In this document: positions 1-5,906 of the stretch, one piece after another
Position numbering within the stretch: position 1 is the stretch's first letter
Layout of the letters: each line of letters opens with the position of its first letter
Program-made: the position numbers and the translations under genes
Notes under the pieces: generated by a model
Told to the model about the DNA's origin: nothing
Databases searched by the model: none
What the model saw: the letters and a program-made list of their open reading frames with translations, nothing else
DNA from: an uncultured Muribaculaceae bacterium
Lineage (GTDB): Bacteria; Bacteroidota; Bacteroidia; Bacteroidales; Muribaculaceae
Reading direction: 5' to 3'
DNA: 14,036 nucleotides
NCBI GenBank assembly: GCA_910584125.1
Contig: CAJTXU010000044.1
Location: 1-14,036 of the forward strand

Positions 1-60
1 TGCGCCAACACCGAGTGTGCGAAGGCCAACTGCGCCAACACCGAGTGTGCGAAGGTCAAT
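1..60 (+). repeat. Two tandem copies of a 30-bp unit inside the Cys-repeat gene
   Basis: Bases 1-30 and 31-60 are the same except at two positions (GCC to GTC and AAC to AAT near the unit end). Each unit encodes ten residues, that is two Cys pentads. The near identity at the DNA level, including the TGC/TGT codon alternation, suggests recent duplication. Further copies may lie upstream of the window. Confidence 0.85.
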
Positions 61-264
61 TGCGCCAAAGTGAACTGCGAGAAGAAGGTCTGCGACAAGA
101 CTGTGGAGTGCAAGCAGCTGAACTGCGACAGCGAGAACTCGAAGCCCCGTTCGGGCAATGTGAAGAAGGTAAGCAAGAGCGAGAATCTCCAGAAAGTCGC
201 AACCAAGCAGGACGCGAACAACGGCAAACCGGCCAAGCAGATCAAGCCTGCGAAGAAAAAATAA
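1..264 (+). CDS. Cys-rich pentapeptide-repeat-like protein, C-terminal part (5' end outside window)
   Basis: The reading frame is open from base 1 to a TAA at 262-264, so this is the C-terminal 87 residues of a longer protein. Cysteines fall at residues 1, 6, 11, 16, 21, 26, 31, 37 and 42, almost exactly every five residues, in units such as CANTE, CAKAN, CAKVN and CEKKV. Setting Cys as the central residue, the two residues before it are A/T/V and then N/E in the clear units. This resembles the pentapeptide-repeat consensus [STAV][DN][LF][STR]x, but with Cys where Leu or Phe is expected. A Lys/Asn/Gln-rich Cys-free tail (about residues 46-87, ending KPAKKK) follows. I do not recognise the protein. 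A Cys-lined beta-helix or a metal-binding repeat are both inferences. The alternative frame at 15-296 is a shadow. A terminator follows closely. Confidence 0.7.
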   Translation, partial: CANTECAKANCANTECAKVNCAKVNCEKKVCDKTVECKQLNCDSENSKPRSGNVKKVSKSENLQKVATKQDANNGKPAKQIKPAKKK

Positions 265-286
265 GCAGCGGTTTTCAAAAAAATCG

Positions 287-322
287 ACGGGGATGAAAAA
301 TTTTTTTCATCCCCGTTAAACT
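287..322 (+). terminator. Rho-independent terminator of the Cys-repeat gene
   Basis: The 14-base arm at 287-300 (ACGGGGATGAAAAA) is perfectly complementary to 303-316, with only TT between the arms. The arms end in A and T runs, and a T-rich stretch follows. It lies 22 bases after the stop codon of the upstream gene. The A/T arms make it potentially active in both directions. Confidence 0.75.
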
Positions 323-355
323 TTTCTTCGCGTCGATTGTCTATAAGATAGGTAA

Positions 356-402
356 TTGTCGCAGACATTGCCTTAAATAATAAAACAATGCTATCGCGAC
401 AA
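356..402. other. Interrupted hairpin just before a terminator; possible small RNA
   Basis: TTGTCGC at 356-362 pairs with GCGACAA at 396-402, and CATTG at 366-370 pairs with CAATG at 386-390, leaving an internal loop and an AT-rich apical loop. The structure abuts the terminator hairpin that starts at 401. No gene lies between the two terminators (317-400), so the pair may be the end of a small RNA or an attenuated leader. I could not find a clear TAnnTTTG promoter for it; the nearest AT-rich candidate is around 340-352. Confidence 0.4.
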
Positions 403-442
403 AACGGAGCTGAGGTCGAGGCCTTGACTCCGTTTTTCTTTT
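401..442 (+). terminator. Second rho-independent terminator in the 265-666 gap
   Basis: AAAACGGAG at 401-409 is complementary to CTCCGTTTT at 428-436, with an 18-base loop that can pair weakly in itself. A T-rich run (437-444) follows. No protein gene ends nearby apart from the one already terminated at 287-316, so this terminator implies a separate short transcript or a leader. Confidence 0.65.
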
Positions 443-576
443 TTAAGGTCTTTAAGGTCTTTAAGGTCGTTAAGGTCGTTAGGGTCTCTAAGGTCTTTAA
501 GGACATTAGGGTCATTAAGGTTATTAAGGTCTCTTAGGTCTCTTAGGTCTCTAAGGTCTCTAAGGTCTTAAGGTCT
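443..576 (+). repeat. Array of about 15 copies of a 9-bp direct repeat (TTAAGGTCT)
   Basis: Fourteen 9-bp units start at 443 and then at every ninth base to 560; a final 8-bp unit covers 569-576. The consensus is TTAAGGTCT, with AGG nearly always kept. Neighbouring units share variants: two TTAAGGTCT at 443 and 452, two TTAAGGTCG at 461 and 470, two CTTAGGTCT at 533 and 542, two CTAAGGTCT at 551 and 560. This pattern suggests growth by local duplication. The array ends about 20 bases before the -33 element of the next promoter. There is no spacer of CRISPR size and no sign of coding. Confidence 0.9.
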
Positions 577-597
577 TTGAAAATTTCACGGTGCGGG

Positions 598-628
598 TTG
601 CGGAGCAACGCATTTTTTTGTAATTTTG
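598..628 (+). promoter_or_regulatory. Bacteroidota-type promoter for the DUF4924-rfbD-prfC operon
   Basis: TTG at 598-600 and TAATTTTG at 621-628 are separated by 20 bp and match the Bacteroidota -33/-7 pattern. The start codon at 667 lies 38 bases after the -7 element. The expected leader contains a short hairpin (GCGG, TAT, GCCGC, about 638-649). Confidence 0.7.
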
Positions 629-666
629 CAGTTTGAAGCGGTATGCCGCATTAAAATTTCCAGAAT

Positions 667-1218
667 ATGATCACAGCGTCTGCAAAGAAAAGAGAGAACA
701 TAGCCGAATATCTGCTCTATATGTGGCAGATAGAAGACCTCATACGCGCGTATGGACTTGACATCGACCGTATCGGCAACGAAATCATCGACCGCCACAC
801 CGGCCTCGATGACGATGAGCGAAAGCGTATGCGCGAATGGTATGAGTCGCTGATCGACATGATGCGCCGCGAGGGAAAGACCGAGTCCGGCCATCTGCAG
901 CTCAACATCAACACCCTCGCAGACATCGCCCAGCTGCACCGCCGCTTGCTCGCCGACCCCGCGCAGGCCCGGTACGCCGCCGAATATTACAACACCCTCC
1001 CCCTCATAGTCGAACTCCGCGCCAAGGCCGGCGACAACCGCAAGGACGAGATCGAGACCTGCTTCGACGCCCTCTATGGCCTGCTGATGCTACGGTTGCA
1101 GGGTAAGGAAATCTCGAAAGAGACCGCGCAGGCCGCCGCCCAGATCTCGCGGTTCCTCGCCACGCTCGCGGCCTACTACAAGAAAGACCAGAACGGCGAG
1201 CTCAAACTCGCAGACTGA
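667..1218 (+). CDS. DUF4924 family protein
   Basis: The 183-residue, mainly helical soluble protein has no signal peptide or membrane segment. Its N-terminal stretch (ENIAEYLLYMWQIEDLIRA, residues 10-28) and overall length fit the Bacteroidota DUF4924 family as I recall it; the molecular function is unknown. A second helical part spans about residues 95-175 and includes CFDALYGLLMLRLQGKEIS. The ATG follows the promoter at 598-628 directly, and no other start fits better. It is the first gene of an apparent operon, 47 bp ahead of rfbD and then prfC, so it is probably co-expressed with them, but this does not define its role. The family call rests on motif memory rather than a search. Confidence 0.75.
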   Translation: MITASAKKRENIAEYLLYMWQIEDLIRAYGLDIDRIGNEIIDRHTGLDDDERKRMREWYESLIDMMRREGKTESGHLQLNINTLADIAQLHRRLLADPAQARYAAEYYNTLPLIVELRAKAGDNRKDEIETCFDALYGLLMLRLQGKEISKETAQAAAQISRFLATLAAYYKKDQNGELKLAD

Positions 1219-1265
1219 ACGCCCGGGAGGAAGACCAAGATTAAAAACATTCCATCCATTTCGAT

Positions 1266-2126
1266 ATGAAGATATTGGTAACAGGCAGCAAAGGCCAGCT
1301 GGGATCAAGCCTTCGCCGCGTTTTCGACAACGACCCCGCGATTGACGCCACATATACCGACCACGCCACGCTCGACATCACCGACCGTGACGCGGTCTAT
1401 CGGTTTCTTGGCGACAACAAATTCGACATTGTAGTCAACTGCGCGGCCTATACCGCTGTCGACAAGGCCGAAAGCGACGAGATCCTCGCCTCGGCCCTCA
1501 ACACCGGCGCCGTGGGCAATCTCGCCGAGGCCGCCGTCAAGAACGGCACCCGCGTGATCCATATCTCGACCGATTATGTGTTCTCGGGTCAGGGCTGCCG
1601 CCCGTATGAGGAGAACGACGAGCCTTATCCGCAGAGCATCTACGGGCGCACGAAGCTCGAGGGCGAGGCTCTGCTGACCTCGTTCTGCCAGAATGCCCTG
1701 ATAATCCGCACCGCCTGGCTCTATTCGGAATTCGGCGGCAATTTCGTCAAGACGATGCTCCGGCTGGCCGAGACCAGACCCGAGATAAACGTCGTGGCCG
1801 ATCAGATCGGCACGCCGACATATGCCGGCGACCTGGCCGAGGCGATCCATCGGATCGTCAGCAGCGGCGAGTGGAAGCCCGGCATATATCATTTCACCGA
1901 CGAGGGCGTGGCCTCATGGTATGACTTCACCAAGGCCATCTTCGAAATCGCCGGACGCGACGTGAAGGTCAACCCGATCAAGACCTCCGAATATCCCACA
2001 CAGGCCAATCGCCCTCTCTACTCGGTGCTCAGCAAGAAGAAAATCAAGAAGGCTTTCGGTCTCGAGATCCCCTACTGGCGCGACTCTCTGAAGACATGCA
2101 TCAGCCAACTCAAACAAGAAAACTGA
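1266..2126 (+). CDS. rfbD: dTDP-4-dehydrorhamnose reductase
   Basis: RfbD (RmlD) carries out the last step of dTDP-L-rhamnose synthesis, reducing dTDP-4-dehydro-L-rhamnose with NAD(P)H in the cytoplasm. The 286-residue protein has the usual length and is an extended short-chain dehydrogenase. It has an N-terminal Rossmann motif TGSKGQLG (residues 6-13), the NCAAYTAVDKAE block (58-69), STDYVF (101-106) and the catalytic YGRTK with Tyr126 and Lys130. The C-terminal half carries the sugar-nucleotide part, including DQIGTPTYAGDLAEAI. The ATG at 1266 opens directly onto the Rossmann strand, as expected. The other rhamnose genes (rfbA, B, C) are not in this window, so the gene sits apart from a sugar cluster, in an operon with DUF4924 and prfC. 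Confidence 0.93.
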   Translation: MKILVTGSKGQLGSSLRRVFDNDPAIDATYTDHATLDITDRDAVYRFLGDNKFDIVVNCAAYTAVDKAESDEILASALNTGAVGNLAEAAVKNGTRVIHISTDYVFSGQGCRPYEENDEPYPQSIYGRTKLEGEALLTSFCQNALIIRTAWLYSEFGGNFVKTMLRLAETRPEINVVADQIGTPTYAGDLAEAIHRIVSSGEWKPGIYHFTDEGVASWYDFTKAIFEIAGRDVKVNPIKTSEYPTQANRPLYSVLSKKKIKKAFGLEIPYWRDSLKTCISQLKQEN

Positions 2127-2134
2127 CATAGCAA

Positions 2135-3715
2135 TTGGAAGGACTGACTAAGGAAATCGAACGTCGGCGCACGTTCGCCATCATCTCCCACCCCGACGCC
2201 GGCAAGACCACTCTCACCGAGAAGCTGCTGCTCTTCGGCGGCGCGATCCACGTGGCCGGCGCCGTGAAAAGCAACAAGATAAAGAAGACAGCCACATCCG
2301 ACTGGATGGAGATCGAGAAGCAGCGCGGCATCTCGGTGGCCACGTCGGTGATGGGTTTCAACTACGGCGACTACAAGATCAACATCCTCGACACGCCGGG
2401 CCACCAGGACTTCGCGGAAGACACCTTCCGCACGCTCACGGCCGTGGACTCGGTGATCATCGTGGTCGACGCCGCCAAGGGCGTCGAGACCCAGACGCGC
2501 CGTCTGATGGAGGTGTGCCGCATGCGCCGCACGCCGGTGATCATCTTCGTCAACAAGCTCGACCGCGAAGGCCGCGACCCGTTCGACATCCTCGACGAAC
2601 TCGAGAAGGAACTCAAGATCGGGGTGCGCCCCCTGACGTGGCCCATCAACATGGGCGAGCGCTTCAAGGGAGTATACAACATCTACGAGCATGGCCTCGA
2701 CCTCTTCACCCCCTCCAAGCAGACAGTAAGCGAGCGCGTCGAGATCGACGACGTCAACTCGTCAGAGGTCGACCGCCTCGTGGGGGAGGATAACGCAGCC
2801 AAACTGCGCGAGGACCTCGAACTGATCGAGGGCGTGTATCCCGACTTCGACAAGGAGGCCTACTTGCGCGGAGAGATGGCCCCGGTGTTCTTCGGCTCTG
2901 CCCTCAACACGTTCGGCGTCAAGGAACTGCTGGATTGCTTCGTCGAGATAGCCCCGTCGCCGCGGCCCATAATGGCCCAGGAGCGCGAGGTGCGCCCCGA
3001 CGAGGAGCAGTTCACCGGATTCGTCTTCAAGATCCACGCCAACATGGACCCGAACCACCGCAGCTGCATCGCCTTCGTCAAGGTATGCTCGGGGAAGTTC
3101 GAGCGCAACGTCTATTACCGGCATGTTCGCAACGACAAGATGATGCGGTTCGCCGCGCCCACGGCGTTCATGGCCCAGAAGAAGAACATCGTCGACGAGG
3201 CGTGGCCCGGCGACATCGTCGGCATTCCCGACACCGGCAACTTCAAGATCGGCGACACGCTGACCGGCGGCGAGCAGCTGCACTTCAAGGGTCTGCCGTC
3301 GTTCTCGCCCGAGATGTTCAAGTATATCGAGAACGCCGACCCGATGAAGGCCAAGCAGCTCGACAAGGGCATCAACCAGCTTATGGACGAGGGCGTGGCG
3401 CAGATATTCACCAATCAGTTCAACGGCCGCAAGATCATCGGCACGGTTGGCCAGCTCCAGTTTGAGGTGATACAATACCGTCTGCTGCACGAATACGGCG
3501 CCCAGTGCCGCTGGGAGCCCATCAGCCTCTACAAGGCGTGCTGGATCGAGAGCGACGACGAGGAGGCCCTGGCCGCCTTCAAGAAGCGCAAGCACCAGTT
3601 CATGGCCACCGACAAGGAGGGCCGCGACGTCTTTCTGGCCGATTCAAACTACGTCCTGCAGATGGCGCAGTCGGACTTCCCGAAGATTCGCTTCCACTTT
3701 TCGAGCGAATTTTAG
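2135..3715 (+). CDS. prfC: Peptide chain release factor 3 (TTG start)
   Basis: RF3 is a translational GTPase that removes RF1 and RF2 from the ribosome after peptide release. The 526-residue length is normal. The G domain shows G1 at residues 18-25 (SHPDAGKT), the switch region RGISV (64-68), G3 DTPGH (86-90) and G4 NKLD (140-143). The RF3-typical stretch KIKKTATSDWMEIEKQRG covers residues 48-65. Domain 2 and the C-terminal domain (for example GTVGQLQFEVIQYRL) follow. The start must be TTG at 2135: an in-frame TAG lies at 2129-2131, and the next downstream Met would remove the P-loop. The gap after rfbD is 8 bp, with no clear Shine-Dalgarno site. The stop codon overlaps the stop of the convergent acyltransferase gene. 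Confidence 0.95.
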   Translation: MEGLTKEIERRRTFAIISHPDAGKTTLTEKLLLFGGAIHVAGAVKSNKIKKTATSDWMEIEKQRGISVATSVMGFNYGDYKINILDTPGHQDFAEDTFRTLTAVDSVIIVVDAAKGVETQTRRLMEVCRMRRTPVIIFVNKLDREGRDPFDILDELEKELKIGVRPLTWPINMGERFKGVYNIYEHGLDLFTPSKQTVSERVEIDDVNSSEVDRLVGEDNAAKLREDLELIEGVYPDFDKEAYLRGEMAPVFFGSALNTFGVKELLDCFVEIAPSPRPIMAQEREVRPDEEQFTGFVFKIHANMDPNHRSCIAFVKVCSGKFERNVYYRHVRNDKMMRFAAPTAFMAQKKNIVDEAWPGDIVGIPDTGNFKIGDTLTGGEQLHFKGLPSFSPEMFKYIENADPMKAKQLDKGINQLMDEGVAQIFTNQFNGRKIIGTVGQLQFEVIQYRLLHEYGAQCRWEPISLYKACWIESDDEEALAAFKKRKHQFMATDKEGRDVFLADSNYVLQMAQSDFPKIRFHFSSEF

Positions 3716-4731
3716 CGGGTCTTTCCGCAACGACATGAGACAAGCCGTGTGAGCCACGACATGGCCCGGCCCGTCGCCCAGCCGCCGCATATGCTCAACA
3801 GCAGTGCGGCGGCAAGCGTCTGCGGCCATCCGTCCATGAACGGCAGGTGCCGGGGCACAAGATTGATGAACATCATCTGCATTCCGAAGATATAGAGAGC
3901 CTGGCGGTTGATTGCCGAAAGCAGACGCGCGGCGAGGCTGTGTTCGAAGGCCTTGCACAGCAACATCAGCGCGGGCACCCCCGTCAGCGAGGAGAGGACC
4001 GGCACCGGCCACCAGCGGCCGTATTCGCGCACGCTGACATTGCCCCATCCCTGAAGCCAGGCGAAAGCGGCGTATAGCGCGATGCATGCCGCCAAACGCC
4101 ATTTCAATTTCCAGAGTCTCTCCAGGACATTGAACCGTCGCATCTGATGTCCGGCCCATATCATCGGGCCCGCGAACAGGGCCGTGTCGATACTCCAGGG
4201 CAGGAGCACAGGGAGATAAGTCGCCGCCCATGCGAGCGCGAGGCAAAGCCCTGCGGCGAGGGTCTGCGTCCGCAATGTCCGTATTCTCATCAACGACGCG
4301 TAGACACAGAAGCCAGTGAAGAGCGACGTCAGGAACCACAGCGGCGAGTTGCATAGCGGCATCAGACAAGGATTGGTTTCCGAAGCGGGGGCGGCCAGCG
4401 CCACATAGCGGGAATATAGAATGCCGAGGATGTCGCGGCTCACGATGTCGCGCCCTGCCACGAGCCAGGAGAAAAGGAGGCACAGGGCGCTCATCGCGAA
4501 ATACGGGACCAGCAGACCGGTCGCCTTGCGACGCAGGCTGACGCTTGGCCCCGACGTATAGCCCGAGCATATCCAGAATGTGGAGATGAGGATCGGGTCG
4601 ACGGGCAGTTCAAGACGCCACGCCTCGGTGTGCGAGACTATGACGAACATAAGCATCACACACTTAGCCATATCCACGTAGACAAGACGTTGACCGGGCC
4701 TTTCCGGCGGTCTTTCTTCTCGATTTTCCAT
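3712..4731 (-). CDS. Membrane acyltransferase (acyltransferase 3 / fucose 4-O-acetylase type)
   Basis: The 339-residue protein is strongly hydrophobic, with about ten predicted membrane segments. It begins with the acyltransferase-3 signature RLVYVDMAKCVMLMFVIVSH, containing Asp20 and His34, the His being the conserved active-site region of the family. Such proteins move acyl groups, usually acetyl, onto surface sugars or other envelope molecules; the substrate here cannot be read. The gene is on the opposite strand to its neighbours and stands alone. Its TAA overlaps the end of prfC by 4 bp, with no terminator between the convergent genes. A TAATTTTG element lies only a few bases before the ATG, so the mRNA may be leaderless. 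The family call is good; the specific activity is unknown. Confidence 0.85.
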   Translation of the reverse strand: MENREERPPERPGQRLVYVDMAKCVMLMFVIVSHTEAWRLELPVDPILISTFWICSGYTSGPSVSLRRKATGLLVPYFAMSALCLLFSWLVAGRDIVSRDILGILYSRYVALAAPASETNPCLMPLCNSPLWFLTSLFTGFCVYASLMRIRTLRTQTLAAGLCLALAWAATYLPVLLPWSIDTALFAGPMIWAGHQMRRFNVLERLWKLKWRLAACIALYAAFAWLQGWGNVSVREYGRWWPVPVLSSLTGVPALMLLCKAFEHSLAARLLSAINRQALYIFGMQMMFINLVPRHLPFMDGWPQTLAAALLLSICGGWATGRAMSWLTRLVSCRCGKTR

Positions 4732-4735
4732 AATG

Positions 4736-4743
4736 CAAAATTA
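4736..4743 (-). promoter_or_regulatory. Possible -7 element of the acyltransferase gene
   Basis: On the minus strand, 4743 to 4736 reads TAATTTTG, a full match to TAnnTTTG. Only four bases separate it from the ATG (4731-4729), so transcription would start at or next to the start codon. No good -33 TTTG is found at the normal distance, which lowers confidence. Confidence 0.45.
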
Positions 4744-4772
4744 CGACTTTTGCGTTAAAAATCGATTTAAAA

Positions 4773-4804
4773 TTTGGAAAATCAAACCGGATGCATTAAC
4801 TTTG
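4773..4804 (+). promoter_or_regulatory. Strong Bacteroidota promoter for the 4810-5116 transcript
   Basis: TTTG at 4773-4776 and TAACTTTG at 4797-4804 are separated by exactly 20 bp, an ideal match. Transcription should start at about 4810. The first recognisable downstream gene is at 5144, giving a leader of roughly 330 bases if not terminated. Confidence 0.8.
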
Positions 4805-4809
4805 CGTTG

Positions 4810-5116
4810 TAAAGACAGGCAAGAGAGCCTGACGAGTCGCCCGCGGAGACGGTCCAGCCGGCCCCGGATGGCTCATAAAGAAGAAAAATCCCACATCAAA
4901 GCTAATTGGGAAACTCATCAAATTTTATTGAAATGCCGAGACAAGTTTGCCTGTCAATGGCGGGCCCCGCGCCTCAGGGCGTTGACCTCACGGTCGCAGG
5001 TGGATTACAAAGATTTGCAAACCCTCAAATCCTGTCGTTCGGAGTTTCGTCACATTCCTTTGATGTGGACCTTATAGAGCCGATGACTGCGACACGCATT
5101 CATCGGCTCTTTTCTT
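4810..5116 (+). ncRNA. Structured RNA of unknown family: small RNA or attenuated leader of the nitroreductase gene
   Basis: A strong promoter at 4773-4804 and a strong terminator at 5077-5116 bound about 300 bases with no convincing gene. The ends of a large domain pair perfectly: GACAGGCAA at 4814-4822 with TTGCCTGTC at 4947-4955. Local hairpins follow: GCGG/CCGC at 4960-4970, CGCC/GGCG at 4970-4981 (partly exclusive with the previous one), GACC-TCAC-GGTC at 4984-4995, CACAT/ATGTG at 5051-5067. CAGGC at 4816-4820 can instead pair with GCCTG at 4827-4831, so two folds compete. I checked by eye for RNase P, tmRNA, SRP RNA, and FMN, cobalamin and TPP riboswitch signatures and saw none. The start is inferred from the promoter. 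It could be a free small RNA or a regulatory leader read through into 5144. Confidence 0.55.
5077..5116 (+). terminator. Rho-independent terminator 28 bases before the nitroreductase start
   Basis: GAGCCGATGA at 5077-5086 pairs with TCATCGGCTC at 5100-5109. After a single C/T mismatch, TGCG (5088-5091) pairs with CGCA (5095-5098) around an ACA loop. TTTTCTT follows. It is strong and lies inside the space between the only clear upstream promoter and the nitroreductase gene, so it can control that gene. Confidence 0.85.
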
Positions 5117-5143
5117 AACGATAACCACAAAAACACCGGCAAT

Positions 5144-5896
5144 ATGCTTGACGTTAAAGAATCACTGCTCGGCCGCACCAGCGTGCGCCGCTACGAGCGC
5201 GAGGCCATACCGGCCGAAACCATGGACTTCATATACAAGGCCGTCGAGAATACCCCGACTTCCTACAACGGACAGCAGTTCTCCGTCATCGACATCGACG
5301 ACCAGCAGCTCAAGGAGACACTCTACGAGCTCACGGGCCAGAAACAGCTCAAGACGTGCAACCGCCTGCTGATCTTCTGCTCCGACTACAACAAGATCAC
5401 GATGCTCGCGCGCCGCAAGGGCCTCGACGTTCCGCATTTCACCGACACGATGGACGGCGTGACCATCGGCATCATCGACGCCTCTCTGGCCATGATGAGC
5501 GCCGTCGTCGCCGCGCAGGCCTCGGGCCTCGGCTCGAACTGCATCGGGTATCTCCGCACGGTAGACCCCGCGAAAGTGGCCGAACTTCTCAAGCTGCCCA
5601 AGGGTGTCTTCGTGGTGTGCGGTCTGGCGCTCGGCGTCCCCCGCGAGCATCCTGACCTGAAGCCCAAGCAGCCGTCATCGCTCGTGTTCCACCGCAACGC
5701 CTACCGTCACGACGACGAGGCCATGGTGGCCGAGCTCGAGGCCTACGACGAAGTGGTGAAGCAGTACAACCGCACCCGTGCCGGCGGCACGACCGAAAAC
5801 GACTGGGTGGCCCACATCCTCGAATACTACGACCACGCGATGCACTACCGCATCCTCGACTATCTGCGCGATCAGGGTTACGACGTGAAGCGATAG
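5144..5896 (+). CDS. NAD(P)H-dependent nitroreductase family flavoprotein
   Basis: The 250-residue protein fits the FMN-binding nitroreductase family of the NfsA/FRP type, which transfers two electrons from NAD(P)H to nitroaromatic compounds, quinones or flavins. Visible landmarks are the N-terminal FMN-phosphate motif RTSVRRYE (residues 11-18), the PTSYNGQQF loop (38-46), the SGLGSNCIGYLRTVDP block (127-142) and a glycine-rich FVVCGLALGVP strand (about 155-165), followed by the C-terminal arm typical of the longer NfsA-like members. There is no signal peptide. The physiological substrate is unknown. The ATG at 5144 is the first in frame and begins the family's N-terminal helix. The gene is preceded by a terminator-ending leader and followed 10 bp later by a hydrolase gene, suggesting a two-gene operon under attenuation-like control. 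Confidence 0.88.
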   Translation: MLDVKESLLGRTSVRRYEREAIPAETMDFIYKAVENTPTSYNGQQFSVIDIDDQQLKETLYELTGQKQLKTCNRLLIFCSDYNKITMLARRKGLDVPHFTDTMDGVTIGIIDASLAMMSAVVAAQASGLGSNCIGYLRTVDPAKVAELLKLPKGVFVVCGLALGVPREHPDLKPKQPSSLVFHRNAYRHDDEAMVAELEAYDEVVKQYNRTRAGGTTENDWVAHILEYYDHAMHYRILDYLRDQGYDVKR

Positions 5897-5906
5897 GCCC
5901 CCGGCG

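Noticed and set aside
15..296. 93-codon open frame in another phase of the Cys-repeat gene
   Set aside because: It has a Gln/Arg/Glu-rich composition that arises from the repeat; the frame starting at base 1 keeps the regular Cys spacing and ends before the terminator.
443..576. 9-bp repeat array considered as a CRISPR array or coding repeat
   Set aside because: Units are contiguous with no spacers, no cas gene is near, and there is no start codon or sensible protein in frame.
2762..3595. Long minus-strand open frame opposite prfC, and similar ones at 2072-2692 and 1305-1892
   Set aside because: They lie opposite conserved rfbD and prfC codons and show no known motif; shadows.
3644..4570. 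Second minus-strand frame (308 codons) overlapping the acyltransferase
   Set aside because: It lacks membrane segments and family motifs; the frame at 3712-4731 has the acyltransferase-3 N-terminus and a hydrophobic pattern.
5077..5116. Resemblance of the terminator hairpin to group II intron domain V
   Set aside because: The GAGCCG start is similar, but the GNRA loop and the two-base bulge are missing, there is no reverse transcriptase or other intron domain, and a T run follows. A terminator explains it.
4868..5118. Two overlapping open frames inside the structured RNA (ATG 4868 to TAG 5077, about 69 residues; TTG 4906 to 5118, about 70 residues)
   Set aside because: Neither has a ribosome site or a recognisable domain, they overlap each other in different frames, and the second runs through the terminator hairpin. 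They are more likely chance frames, although a leader peptide cannot be fully excluded.
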